Source: Microbacteriaceae bacterium
Lineage (GTDB): Bacteria; Actinomycetota; Actinomycetes; Actinomycetales; Microbacteriaceae
Reading direction: 5' to 3'
DNA length: 64,000 bases
NCBI GenBank assembly: GCA_025464975.1
Contig: JAODMT010000024.1
Location: 124,001-188,000, forward strand
Part shown: piece by piece, positions 52,433 to 58,744 of the stretch
How positions within the stretch are numbered: the stretch's first letter is position 1
Layout of the letters: every line of letters begins with the position of its first letter
Notes under the pieces: generated by a model
Database searches by the model: none
What the model was told of the DNA's origin: nothing
Seen by the model: the letters and a program-made list of their open reading frames with translations, nothing else
Position numbers and translations under genes: made by a program

Positions 52433-53458
52433 TCAGCCGAACAGGATCGCGGCCTCGTCGTATCGGGACTGAGGCACCGTGTTCAGTCGGCCGAGGGCAT
52501 CCTCGAAGGCCACGTGGGTGATAGCGGTGCCGCTGAGCGACACCATCCGGCCCCAGTGTGAGTGCATGATCGAGTCAACGGCGGCCATGCCGTAGCGGGT
52601 CGCGAGCACGCGGTCGTAGGCGCTCGGCGTGCCTCCACGCTGGATATGGCCAAGGGTCGTCGCGCGCGTCTCCACCCCCGTTCGCTCCTCGATGATCGGG
52701 GCGATCATCTCGCCGATACCGCCGAGTCGCGGCCGCCCGAAGGCGTCGAGACCGCGCTCGGAGTGCGCGTCGTCCATCGAGTCGAGGTGGAACCCCTCCG
52801 CGACAACCACGAGGGGAGCGCGTCCGCGCGCTCGCGCCGAGGTCACCCAGGCGCAGATCTGGTCGATCGACGTCTTCTGCTCCGGGATCAGGATGGCGTG
52901 CGCGCCGGCGGCCATTCCGGAGTGCAGGGCGATCCAGCCGACGTGGCGGCCCATCACCTCGGCCACCATGCAGCGGCCGTGCGAGTCTCCCGTCGTGCGC
53001 AAGCGGTCCATCGCATCCGTCGCGATCTGCACAGCCGTGTCAAAACCGAAGGTGTAATCGGTCGCCGAGAGATCGTTGTCGACGGTCTTCGGAACGCCGA
53101 CGATCTTGATCCCGGCGTCCGTCAACCGTTTCGCCGCCGCGAGCGTGCCTTCGCCGCCGATCGCGATGAGGGAGTCGACGCCCAAGCGCTGCATGTTCTC
53201 GCGCACGACCTCCGCCCCGCCGTTCGCCTCGAACGGATTGGTGCGCGAGGTGCCGAGGATCGTGCCGCCCTGCTTCGAGATGCCCTGGATGTCCTTGCGT
53301 TCGAGCGGCATCACGTCACCCTCGACGACGCCACGCCATCCGTCCCGGAAGCCGACAAACTCCTGATGATAAATCTGGGTCCCTTTGAGGACGACGCCGC
53401 GAATGACGGCGTTGAGGCCGGGACAGTCGCCGCCACTAGTGAGTATTCCAATGCTCAT
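52433..53458 (-). CDS. pfkA: 6-phosphofructokinase
   Basis: 341 residues. Nucleotide loop LTSGGDCPGLNAVIRG at the N-terminus, IAIGGEGTLAAA (Gly at the position that favours ATP over pyrophosphate), catalytic PKTVDNDL, MGRHVGW and VVAEGF motifs. The Gly/Lys combination (GGEGT with PKTVDND) is that of group III actinobacterial PfkA enzymes, which are ATP-dependent. Phosphorylates fructose 6-phosphate in glycolysis. Convergent with hemL. Confidence 0.93.
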   Translation of the reverse strand: MSIGILTSGGDCPGLNAVIRGVVLKGTQIYHQEFVGFRDGWRGVVEGDVMPLERKDIQGISKQGGTILGTSRTNPFEANGGAEVVRENMQRLGVDSLIAIGGEGTLAAAKRLTDAGIKIVGVPKTVDNDLSATDYTFGFDTAVQIATDAMDRLRTTGDSHGRCMVAEVMGRHVGWIALHSGMAAGAHAILIPEQKTSIDQICAWVTSARARGRAPLVVVAEGFHLDSMDDAHSERGLDAFGRPRLGGIGEMIAPIIEERTGVETRATTLGHIQRGGTPSAYDRVLATRYGMAAVDSIMHSHWGRMVSLSGTAITHVAFEDALGRLNTVPQSRYDEAAILFG

Positions 53459-53529
53459 GACACCATCATTCCGCAGGATTCTGCCCTCGGCAGCACATGC
53501 CCCGGTCCGCCGTGATTAGAGTCGGGGCT

Positions 53530-53571
53530 ATGGAGCCGACCCGATGGCTCCCTAAGGAGGATCATGTCTGA
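53530..53571 (+). CDS. possible 13-codon leader ORF
   Basis: ATG 53530 opens MEPTRWLPKEDHV and ends at TGA 53569-53571, inside the DUF4190 gene, whose ATG (53564) it overlaps. TAGAGT lies 7 nt ahead, in leaderless spacing. The Shine-Dalgarno of the downstream gene (AAGGAGG) is inside this mini-ORF, so it could couple translation. It may be chance. Confidence 0.25.
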   Translation: MEPTRWLPKEDHV

Positions 53572-53977
53572 ATCAAACAGCGGCTCCACCCCCGATCCCG
53601 CCGCCGCGCGGCCCGTGGGCGGGCCGCCCAACGGGGCTCAGCGTTACGGCTATCCGGCGGCGCCGGGAGGCGCCGGACCCGGTCAGGATGCCGATCCCGG
53701 CCGCGTCCTCGGCATCATCGGACTCGTGCTCGCGTTCGTCGTCAGCATCGCGGGAATCGTCGTGAGCGCGATCGCCCTGCAGGAGTCGCGGCGGGCGGGT
53801 CACTCGAACGGGTTCGCGATGGCGGGCCTCATCCTGTCCATCGTGTTTACCGTGATCGGGCTGGCGGTCGCGGTCATCGCCGTGTTCGCGGTCATCGCCA
53901 CGCTTCAGCAATGCGCTGCCCTCGGCCCCGGGATGCATCAACTGGGTAACGGATTGACCTTCACCTGCGGCCGCTGA
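53564..53977 (+). CDS. DUF4190-domain membrane protein
   Basis: 137 residues with AAGGAGGATC directly upstream. The first ~40 residues are Pro/Gly-rich, followed by two membrane helices (GIIGLVLAFVVSIAGIVVSAIAL and NGFAMAGLILSIVFTVIGLA), the DUF4190 pattern with the ALxxSRRAGHSNGFAMAG turn. A short extracellular tail holds two Cys (QQCAAL, FTCGR). Function unknown. Confidence 0.87.
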   Translation: MSESNSGSTPDPAAARPVGGPPNGAQRYGYPAAPGGAGPGQDADPGRVLGIIGLVLAFVVSIAGIVVSAIALQESRRAGHSNGFAMAGLILSIVFTVIGLAVAVIAVFAVIATLQQCAALGPGMHQLGNGLTFTCGR

Positions 53978-53983
53978 CTCGAC

Positions 53984-54027
53984 CGTGCCCGGAACCCGGC
54001 CGGGATCCTCGCGACCGGCCGGGCACG
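53984..54027. terminator. bidirectional terminator hairpin
   Basis: CGTGCCCGG and CCGGGCACG form 9-bp arms around a 26-nt loop that itself contains complementary CCGGCC/GGCCGG-type tracts. It lies between convergent DUF4190 and PPOX-fold genes. Confidence 0.65.
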
Positions 54028-54030
54028 CAT

Positions 54031-54516
54031 CTAGAGTTCGATCGTCCTGTTTTCGCCGATGTCGGGCTGACCGCCCGTCACCGCGGCCTTCGCGACCTTG
54101 AACAGCACGACGACCTTCGGGTCGTCCGTCGACCAGTACTCCGCGGTGTGCGCGTGCACCTTGATTAGAGCGATCGACGGGTCATCCCGCCCTTCGGGAA
54201 ACCAGGCCTGAGCCTGCGTGTTCCATAGCTCATCCGTCTTGGCCCGGTCGTGCACGATGGTCGCGGTGCCGGCGATCGACAGGTAGCCCTTCCCTGAGTC
54301 CATCGTCACGTTCACCTGCGGATTGGCCGCAATCTCATCGGTCTTGTGGGACGGCTCCCGCGAGAGAAACCACAGGTCGCCGTCGAACTCGACCTCCTGA
54401 GTTGCGAGCGGGCGACTGACCAGGTGGCCATCCCCGTTGATCGTGGTCATGAAGCCGACCCGCGCCGCCTTCACGAGTTCGGTTACCTTCTGCAGTTCTT
54501 CTTTGGTTGCACTCAT
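54031..54516 (-). CDS. pyridoxamine 5'-phosphate oxidase-fold (general stress protein 26-like) protein
   Basis: 161 residues. The split-barrel flavin/F420-type fold is indicated by RVGFMTTINGDGHLVSRPLATQ, LWFLSREPSHKTDEIAANPQVNVTM and YLSIAGTATIVHDRAKTDELW. These blocks are those of the general stress protein group, which binds flavin or related cofactors but is not the vitamin B6 oxidase. It is 27 nt downstream of trhO on the same strand, so perhaps one transcript. Confidence 0.87.
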   Translation of the reverse strand: MSATKEELQKVTELVKAARVGFMTTINGDGHLVSRPLATQEVEFDGDLWFLSREPSHKTDEIAANPQVNVTMDSGKGYLSIAGTATIVHDRAKTDELWNTQAQAWFPEGRDDPSIALIKVHAHTAEYWSTDDPKVVVLFKVAKAAVTGGQPDIGENRTIEL

Positions 54517-54543
54517 GGCGCGAACGGTACGCGCGATCGGCGG

Positions 54544-55422
54544 CTAATCGGCGACGAGAATTGGATGTTCGAAGCAGGCTGTCTGCGCCGCGTGCTCGTC
54601 GCACACCACGAGTTGCACCCGGCAGCCGAGGTCACTGCAGTTCTGCATTCGCTTCGTCGCGGCACTGCACCGGTAGCATCGGCCTACCGTCTCGGCGTTC
54701 GGGCTGAAGTCCACGGACATCCGGTTGTCGAAGACGTAGAGCGAGCCGCGCCAGAGCCCGGCGTCCCCATAGGTCTCGCCGTACCTGGCAATTCCGCCGT
54801 CGAGCTGAAACACGTTCTCGAAGCCGCGGTTGACCATGAGCGAACTCAGGATCTCGCAGCGGATGCCGCCCGTGCAGTAGGTCACGATCGGCTTGTCCTT
54901 GAGGTGGTCGTACTTGCCGCTGTCGAGTTCGGCCACGAAGTCGCGGGTGTTGTCGACCTGGGGAACCACGGCGCCGGCGAAGTGGCCGATCTCGGCCTCG
55001 AAGGAGTTCCGCCCGTCGAAGAACACGACGTCCTCCTTCTCCACGAGTTCGTGCAGTTGCTCGGGGCTGAGCCGTGTGCCGCCGCCGACCACCCCATCCC
55101 GGTCGACGCGCAACTCGCCCGGCGCGCCGAAGCTCACCAGTTCGTCGCGCACGCGCACGCTCAGCCGCGGGAAGTCGTTGCCCTCGCCCTCGCTCCATTT
55201 CGCGTCGAGGTCTGCGAACGCGGAATATTCGCGGGTCTTGCGAAGGTAGGTCTTCACCGACCGAAGTTCGCCGCCGACCGTTCCGTTGATCCCGTCCTTG
55301 GACACGATGATGCGGCCGCCGAGGCCGAGCGACTCGCACAGGTCACGTTGCCACAGGCGAATCGCGTCCGGATCGGAGAGCGGGGTGAAGCGGTAGAACA
55401 ACAGAATCTTCGGTACGGCCAC
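54544..55422 (-). CDS. trhO: tRNA uridine(34) hydroxylase TrhO (rhodanese-like)
   Basis: 292 residues. The N-terminal ferredoxin-like domain ([20 protein letters not shown]) is followed by a rhodanese domain with the active loop [13 protein letters not shown] (about residue 175-187) holding the essential Cys, and a C-terminal Cys-rich segment ([19 protein letters not shown]). TrhO makes 5-hydroxyuridine at the wobble position of tRNAs using O2. Strong family match. Confidence 0.93.
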   Translation of the reverse strand: MAVPKILLFYRFTPLSDPDAIRLWQRDLCESLGLGGRIIVSKDGINGTVGGELRSVKTYLRKTREYSAFADLDAKWSEGEGNDFPRLSVRVRDELVSFGAPGELRVDRDGVVGGGTRLSPEQLHELVEKEDVVFFDGRNSFEAEIGHFAGAVVPQVDNTRDFVAELDSGKYDHLKDKPIVTYCTGGIRCEILSSLMVNRGFENVFQLDGGIARYGETYGDAGLWRGSLYVFDNRMSVDFSPNAETVGRCYRCSAATKRMQNCSDLGCRVQLVVCDEHAAQTACFEHPILVAD

Positions 55423-55462
55423 CGGTCGATTCTAGGTTGCGTGCCGGCGCTTCTCCGCCGTG

Positions 55463-55552
55463 CGTTTCTCCGGAGGTTTTGCCTCATTTGCTCGAATTCG
55501 CCCCGGGTGGGCGGGCAATTCGGGCCGCAATCGCAAATCCTCCGGAGAAACG
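55463..55552. repeat. third palindromic intergenic element, different arms
   Basis: 90 bp with 20-nt arms (CGTTTCTCCGGAGGTTTTGC and GCAAATCCTCCGGAGAAACG, one mismatch), a 50-nt centre with weak inner symmetry, between divergent trhO and the alkA-type gene. Same size plan as the elements at 15636 and 27402 but unrelated arm sequence. Confidence 0.7.
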
Positions 55553-55590
55553 ATGGGTAACGATGGGTAACGACGGGAAACGATGGGTAA
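55551..55590. repeat. 10-bp tandem repeat, four units
   Basis: CGATGGGTAA, CGATGGGTAA, CGACGGGAAA, CGATGGGTAA lie head to tail, starting at the last base pairs of the palindromic element and ending 30 nt before the glycosylase promoter. Confidence 0.85.
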
Positions 55591-55619
55591 CGACGACGAC
55601 GGCGATCAGGCTGGCGACG

Positions 55620-55625
55620 TATGCT
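55620..55625 (+). promoter_or_regulatory. -10 box for leaderless glycosylase gene
   Basis: TATGCT is 7 nt before ATG 55633, which favours that start over ATG 55621, which lies inside the box. Confidence 0.5.
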
Positions 55626-55632
55626 CGACGGC

Positions 55633-56574
55633 ATGGGCGCGGTGTCGGTGAAGGCGGATGCGTCGCCGCTCAGCAGCACGTATGCCCCGGTACATCCGCT
55701 CGATGTCCGCCTCACGCTGAAACCGCTGAGTCGCGGCTCGGCGGACCCGACGCTCGTCTGGGATTCCAGCGGAATCTGGCGCACCATGCCGACCCCGCTC
55801 GGGGCGGCGACCCTGCACCTGAGCCAACGGGCCAATATCATCTCGGCCACGGCCTGGGGCCCGGGAGCGGAGTGGGCGATCGCGAGTGTGCCCGAATTGC
55901 TCGGGAGCGGCGACGACGGTTCGGACTTCGACGTGTCGAGCAACGACTTCCTGCGGCAGGCACAGCACGGCACTCTCGGACTGCGGTTGTTGCGAACGGG
56001 CCTCGTGCTCGAGATGATGATCGCCGCAATCCTGGAGCAGAAGGTGACCACGATCGAGGCACGGCGAGCCTGGGCGTTCCTCATTCGCAAGCACGGCGAG
56101 CCGGCGCCAGGGCCCGCGCCGGCCGGAATGCGGGTGTCTCCCTCCGCTGCGACGTGGCGGATGATCCCGTCCTGGGACTGGCACCGCGCGGGAGTGGATC
56201 CGCGACGGTCGCAGACTGCCATCGCCGCGGCATCCGTCGCGAGCGGGCTCGAGCGCACCCTCGCCCTCGGCCGCGGGGGAGTGGATGTCGTGGCCCGGCT
56301 CCGTTCGGTACCGGGCGTTGGAGTCTGGACGGCCGCCGAGACCAGTCAGCGCTCGCACGGTGACCCCGACTCTGTGAGCGTCGGGGACTACCACCTGCCG
56401 GCGCTCGTCGGCTGGGCGCTCATCGGCAAACCGGTCGACGACGACGGGATGATGGAGCTTCTCGAGCCCTGGAACGGCCAGCGTCAGCGGGTGATGCGTC
56501 TGATCGAGTCGAGCGGATTCGCGAAGCCGCGATTCGGACCGCGTATGACAATTCAGGACCACCGACGGCACTGA
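55633..56574 (+). CDS. DNA-3-methyladenine glycosylase II-like (AlkA-type) HhH-GPD protein
   Basis: 313 residues from ATG 55633 (four codons inside the ORF-track start, see the -10 box). An N-terminal AlkA-like barrel (VHPLDVRLTLKPLSRGSADP) and the HhH hairpin LRSVPGVGVWTAAE (about 235-250), followed by the catalytic Asp in SVGDYHLPALVGWAL. ILEQKVTTIEARRAW matches the helix where AlkA has 'QQ(V/I)S'. Removes alkylated bases. The Fe-S cluster cysteines of EndoIII are absent, as expected for AlkA. Confidence 0.88.
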   Translation: MGAVSVKADASPLSSTYAPVHPLDVRLTLKPLSRGSADPTLVWDSSGIWRTMPTPLGAATLHLSQRANIISATAWGPGAEWAIASVPELLGSGDDGSDFDVSSNDFLRQAQHGTLGLRLLRTGLVLEMMIAAILEQKVTTIEARRAWAFLIRKHGEPAPGPAPAGMRVSPSAATWRMIPSWDWHRAGVDPRRSQTAIAAASVASGLERTLALGRGGVDVVARLRSVPGVGVWTAAETSQRSHGDPDSVSVGDYHLPALVGWALIGKPVDDDGMMELLEPWNGQRQRVMRLIESSGFAKPRFGPRMTIQDHRRH

Positions 56575-56580
56575 TCGGGC

Positions 56581-56586
56581 TACCGT
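56581..56586 (+). promoter_or_regulatory. -10 box for leaderless thioesterase gene
   Basis: TACCGT lies exactly 6 nt before the GTG start at 56593, with no Shine-Dalgarno. Confidence 0.45.
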
Positions 56587-56592
56587 GGGCGG

Positions 56593-57138
56593 GTGCACCT
56601 CATTTTTCGAACCTTCCTCGTCTGGCTCCGTCGCAACGGGCGGCGTCTCGACCACCACGAGGTCGGCCGACTGTCCATGCGGGTCTGGCCCACCGACCTC
56701 GACGTGCTCGGCCACATGAACAACGGCGTGTACCTGTCGATCATGGACCTCGGCCGCATGGACCTCATGCAGCGGTCCGGGGTGTGGTCACGCATGGCCA
56801 GAGCGGGGTTCTATCCCGTCATGGCGAACGAGACCATCAGCTTCCGAAAGTCCTTGCAACCCTGGCAGCGCTTCACCATCGAGACCCGAATCATCGGTTA
56901 CGACGAGAAGGCGGTGTACACCGAACAGCGCGCCGTCGCGGACGGCGAGATCTATGCCGTCGCGGTGATGCGCGGCCGATTCCTGAAGCGGAGCGGCGGA
57001 ACCGCCACGATGGCCGAAATCAGCGCCGCAACCGGGGTCGACACGGCAGGACTGAGCGTTCCCGCCTGGGTGACCCGCTGGGCATCGGATGTCGCGCTGC
57101 CCGGCACCCGGGAGGCCGCCCCGAGCACGTGGGACTGA
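56593..57138 (+). CDS. hotdog-fold acyl-CoA thioesterase (4HBT-like)
   Basis: 181 residues from GTG. WPTDLDVLGHMNNGVYLSIMD (about 34-54) is the acyl-CoA thioesterase hotdog motif, with the Asp and His-Met-Asn-Asn of the active region. SFRKSLQPWQRFTIETRIIGYDEKAVYTEQ forms the following strands. The hydrophobic N-terminus resembles Them6-like eukaryotic relatives. Acyl substrate unknown. Only 18 nt separate it from the glycosylase stop. Confidence 0.87.
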   Translation: MHLIFRTFLVWLRRNGRRLDHHEVGRLSMRVWPTDLDVLGHMNNGVYLSIMDLGRMDLMQRSGVWSRMARAGFYPVMANETISFRKSLQPWQRFTIETRIIGYDEKAVYTEQRAVADGEIYAVAVMRGRFLKRSGGTATMAEISAATGVDTAGLSVPAWVTRWASDVALPGTREAAPSTWD

Positions 57139-57148
57139 GCGCACCCGC

Positions 57149-57343
57149 TCAGTCGGTGCGGGCCTCGTCGCTCGAGTCCGGCTCGGGATGAGCCCCGAGC
57201 GGACCGCCTCCGAAGTCGGCCGCGTGCGCGGCATCCGCGGACGACTTGAGCAGGTCGTCGGCCACCCGTTGAGCCTCAGCCGCCTCTGCGTCGTCGCCCG
57301 CGGCGGCGCCGCCCTGGTTCGCAAATTGGTCGAAATCCGCCAT
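57149..57343 (-). CDS. small acidic hypothetical protein
   Basis: 64 residues from MADFDQFANQGG with AGGGAG 8 nt upstream of the ATG; the longer ORF-track version reads into an upstream region and the MarR gene in another frame. Acidic, Ala/Gly-rich and probably disordered (AAEAQRVADDLLKSSADAAHAADF). Too short for a fold call. Its good ribosome site and position between two real genes make it likely expressed. Confidence 0.65.
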   Translation of the reverse strand: MADFDQFANQGGAAAGDDAEAAEAQRVADDLLKSSADAAHAADFGGGPLGAHPEPDSSDEARTD

Positions 57344-57506
57344 GGTACTGCTCCCTGATCCGGTGGCACCAATTGAGTATGCCTCTGGCGAGCCTAGCCA
57401 GCCGGGGGCGCCGAGGCAAAGACTTTCGCCGGATGACGGCCGCCGACGCGGCGTCGCGCGGCGCGCAAGAATCGCCACCGGACGCCGCCGCCGCCACGGA
57501 CGGGCA

Positions 57507-58004
57507 CTAGTTCTCCGGGGCCTCGCTGGCGTCGAGGTCCCACTCGGCATCGCCACGGATCGCTTCGACGACTCTCTGCGAGATGTGGGTGAGGCGCTGC
57601 ACATCGTCGTTCTGCAAGACGTCGAAGAAGTACTCCCGGAGCGCCGCCACATGGCCCCGCGTCGCCCCGATCACCGCGCGCCGCCCCGTGGCAGTGAGGA
57701 CGATCAACGAACCCCTTCCGTCGGCCGGGCATGCAGCTCTGCCGACCAACTCACGCTTCTCCATGCGGGCCACGAGGTGGGACACCCGGCTCTTCTCCCA
57801 ACCGATCGAACTGGCGATGTCGCGAATCCTCAACTGCCGGCCCTCGGCCTGGTTGATCACCAGAAGCACCTCGTACTCGGACGCCGAGATTTGCGAGTCC
57901 CGTTGCAGCTGGACGTCGAGCGCACGGTCAAGCCCGCGGCGCATCCAGTAGAAGGAGCGCCACGCTTCCAGCTCCTCGCCGGTAAGCGCCGTGTGATTTG
58001 TCAT
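57507..58004 (-). CDS. MarR-family transcriptional regulator
   Basis: 165 residues. WRSFYWMRRGLDRALDVQLQRD opens the dimerisation helices and the winged helix reads RIRDIASSIGWEKSRVSHLVARMEKRELVGR (about 65-95) with the basic wing CPADGRGSLIVLT. Divergent from the FMN reductase gene; two palindromes in the 86-nt gap are the obvious binding sites. A quinone or electrophile sensor role is suggested by the reductase, but is inference. Confidence 0.9.
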   Translation of the reverse strand: MTNHTALTGEELEAWRSFYWMRRGLDRALDVQLQRDSQISASEYEVLLVINQAEGRQLRIRDIASSIGWEKSRVSHLVARMEKRELVGRAACPADGRGSLIVLTATGRRAVIGATRGHVAALREYFFDVLQNDDVQRLTHISQRVVEAIRGDAEWDLDASEAPEN

Positions 58005-58024
58005 ACTCCCAGTCTACAAATCAG

Positions 58025-58063
58025 TGACGTGTCATCAAAGAGCCTACACTTGGTGACGCGTCA
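58025..58063. promoter_or_regulatory. pair of candidate MarR operators
   Basis: TGACGTGTCA (58025-58034) and TGACGCGTCA (58054-58063) are spaced 29 bp centre to centre; the second extends to TTGGTGACGCGTCAACAA, 18 bp with only the flanking G/A pair off symmetry. They lie between the divergent MarR and reductase genes. Confidence 0.65.
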
Positions 58064-58090
58064 ACAATCCATTCGAAGTAAGGAACTGTT

Positions 58091-58687
58091 TTGTCTCTCA
58101 GGATCGGAATCATCCTCGGCAGCACCCGCCCGGGGCGCAACGGCGAAGCCATAGCCAAGTGGATATACGAGATCGCTTCGAAGCGCCCGGATGTCGAGTA
58201 TGAGCTCGTCGACCTGCTCGACTACGACCTCCCGCACCTCGACGAGGCAGTTCCGGCCGCCCGGGGACAGTATGCCGGCGAACACACGAAGCTCTGGGCG
58301 GCGAAGATCGCCGAGTTGGACGGCTTCATCTTCGTCACACCCGAGTACAACCACTCAATGTCGGGTGCGCTCAAGAACGCCATCGACTACCTGTACGCCG
58401 AGTGGAACAACAAGGCGGCCGGCTTCGTCGGCTACGGCGCTTCCGGCGGCATTCGCGCCGTCGAGAGCCTCCGCCTCGTCGCCGGGGTGTTACAGATCGC
58501 AGACGTGTGCGCCCAGGTCGCCATCTCTCTCATTAGTGACTTCGAGAACTTCACCGTGTTCACGCCGGCCGCCCACCAGGAGGCCGCTCTCGCTAAGGTC
58601 CTCGACCAGACCGAGGCCTGGTCGGGCGCGCTCAAGCCGATTCGCGTGACCGAGGAGATTTCCGACGAGCTCGAGTCGGTTCACTGA
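58091..58687 (+). CDS. NADPH-dependent FMN reductase family protein
   Basis: 198 residues from TTG 58091, with AAGGAA 7 nt upstream; no ATG or GTG competes. Flavodoxin-like fold: phosphate loop LGSTRPGRNGEAIAKW, TPEYNHSMSGALKNAIDYLY (about 80-100) and GYGASGGIRAVESLR (about 115-130) are hallmarks of the azoreductase/quinone reductase group. Reduces quinones, azo compounds or flavins with NADPH. Probably under the divergent MarR protein. Confidence 0.92.
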   Translation: MSLRIGIILGSTRPGRNGEAIAKWIYEIASKRPDVEYELVDLLDYDLPHLDEAVPAARGQYAGEHTKLWAAKIAELDGFIFVTPEYNHSMSGALKNAIDYLYAEWNNKAAGFVGYGASGGIRAVESLRLVAGVLQIADVCAQVAISLISDFENFTVFTPAAHQEAALAKVLDQTEAWSGALKPIRVTEEISDELESVH

Positions 58688-58732
58688 TTAACCGGATGGG
58701 CCTCACCCCTGCGGCCGGTCGCCCTGCCCAAG

Positions 58733-58738
58733 TAGTCT
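58733..58738 (+). promoter_or_regulatory. -10 box for leaderless putA
   Basis: TAGTCT lies exactly 6 nt before ATG 58745 and no ribosome site is present. Confidence 0.5.
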
Positions 58739-58744
58739 CGACAT

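Noticed and set aside
52433-53458. Pyrophosphate-dependent phosphofructokinase
   Set aside because: The GGEGT motif has Gly at the ATP-favouring position; the Lys in PKTVDND alone is shared by ATP-dependent group III enzymes.
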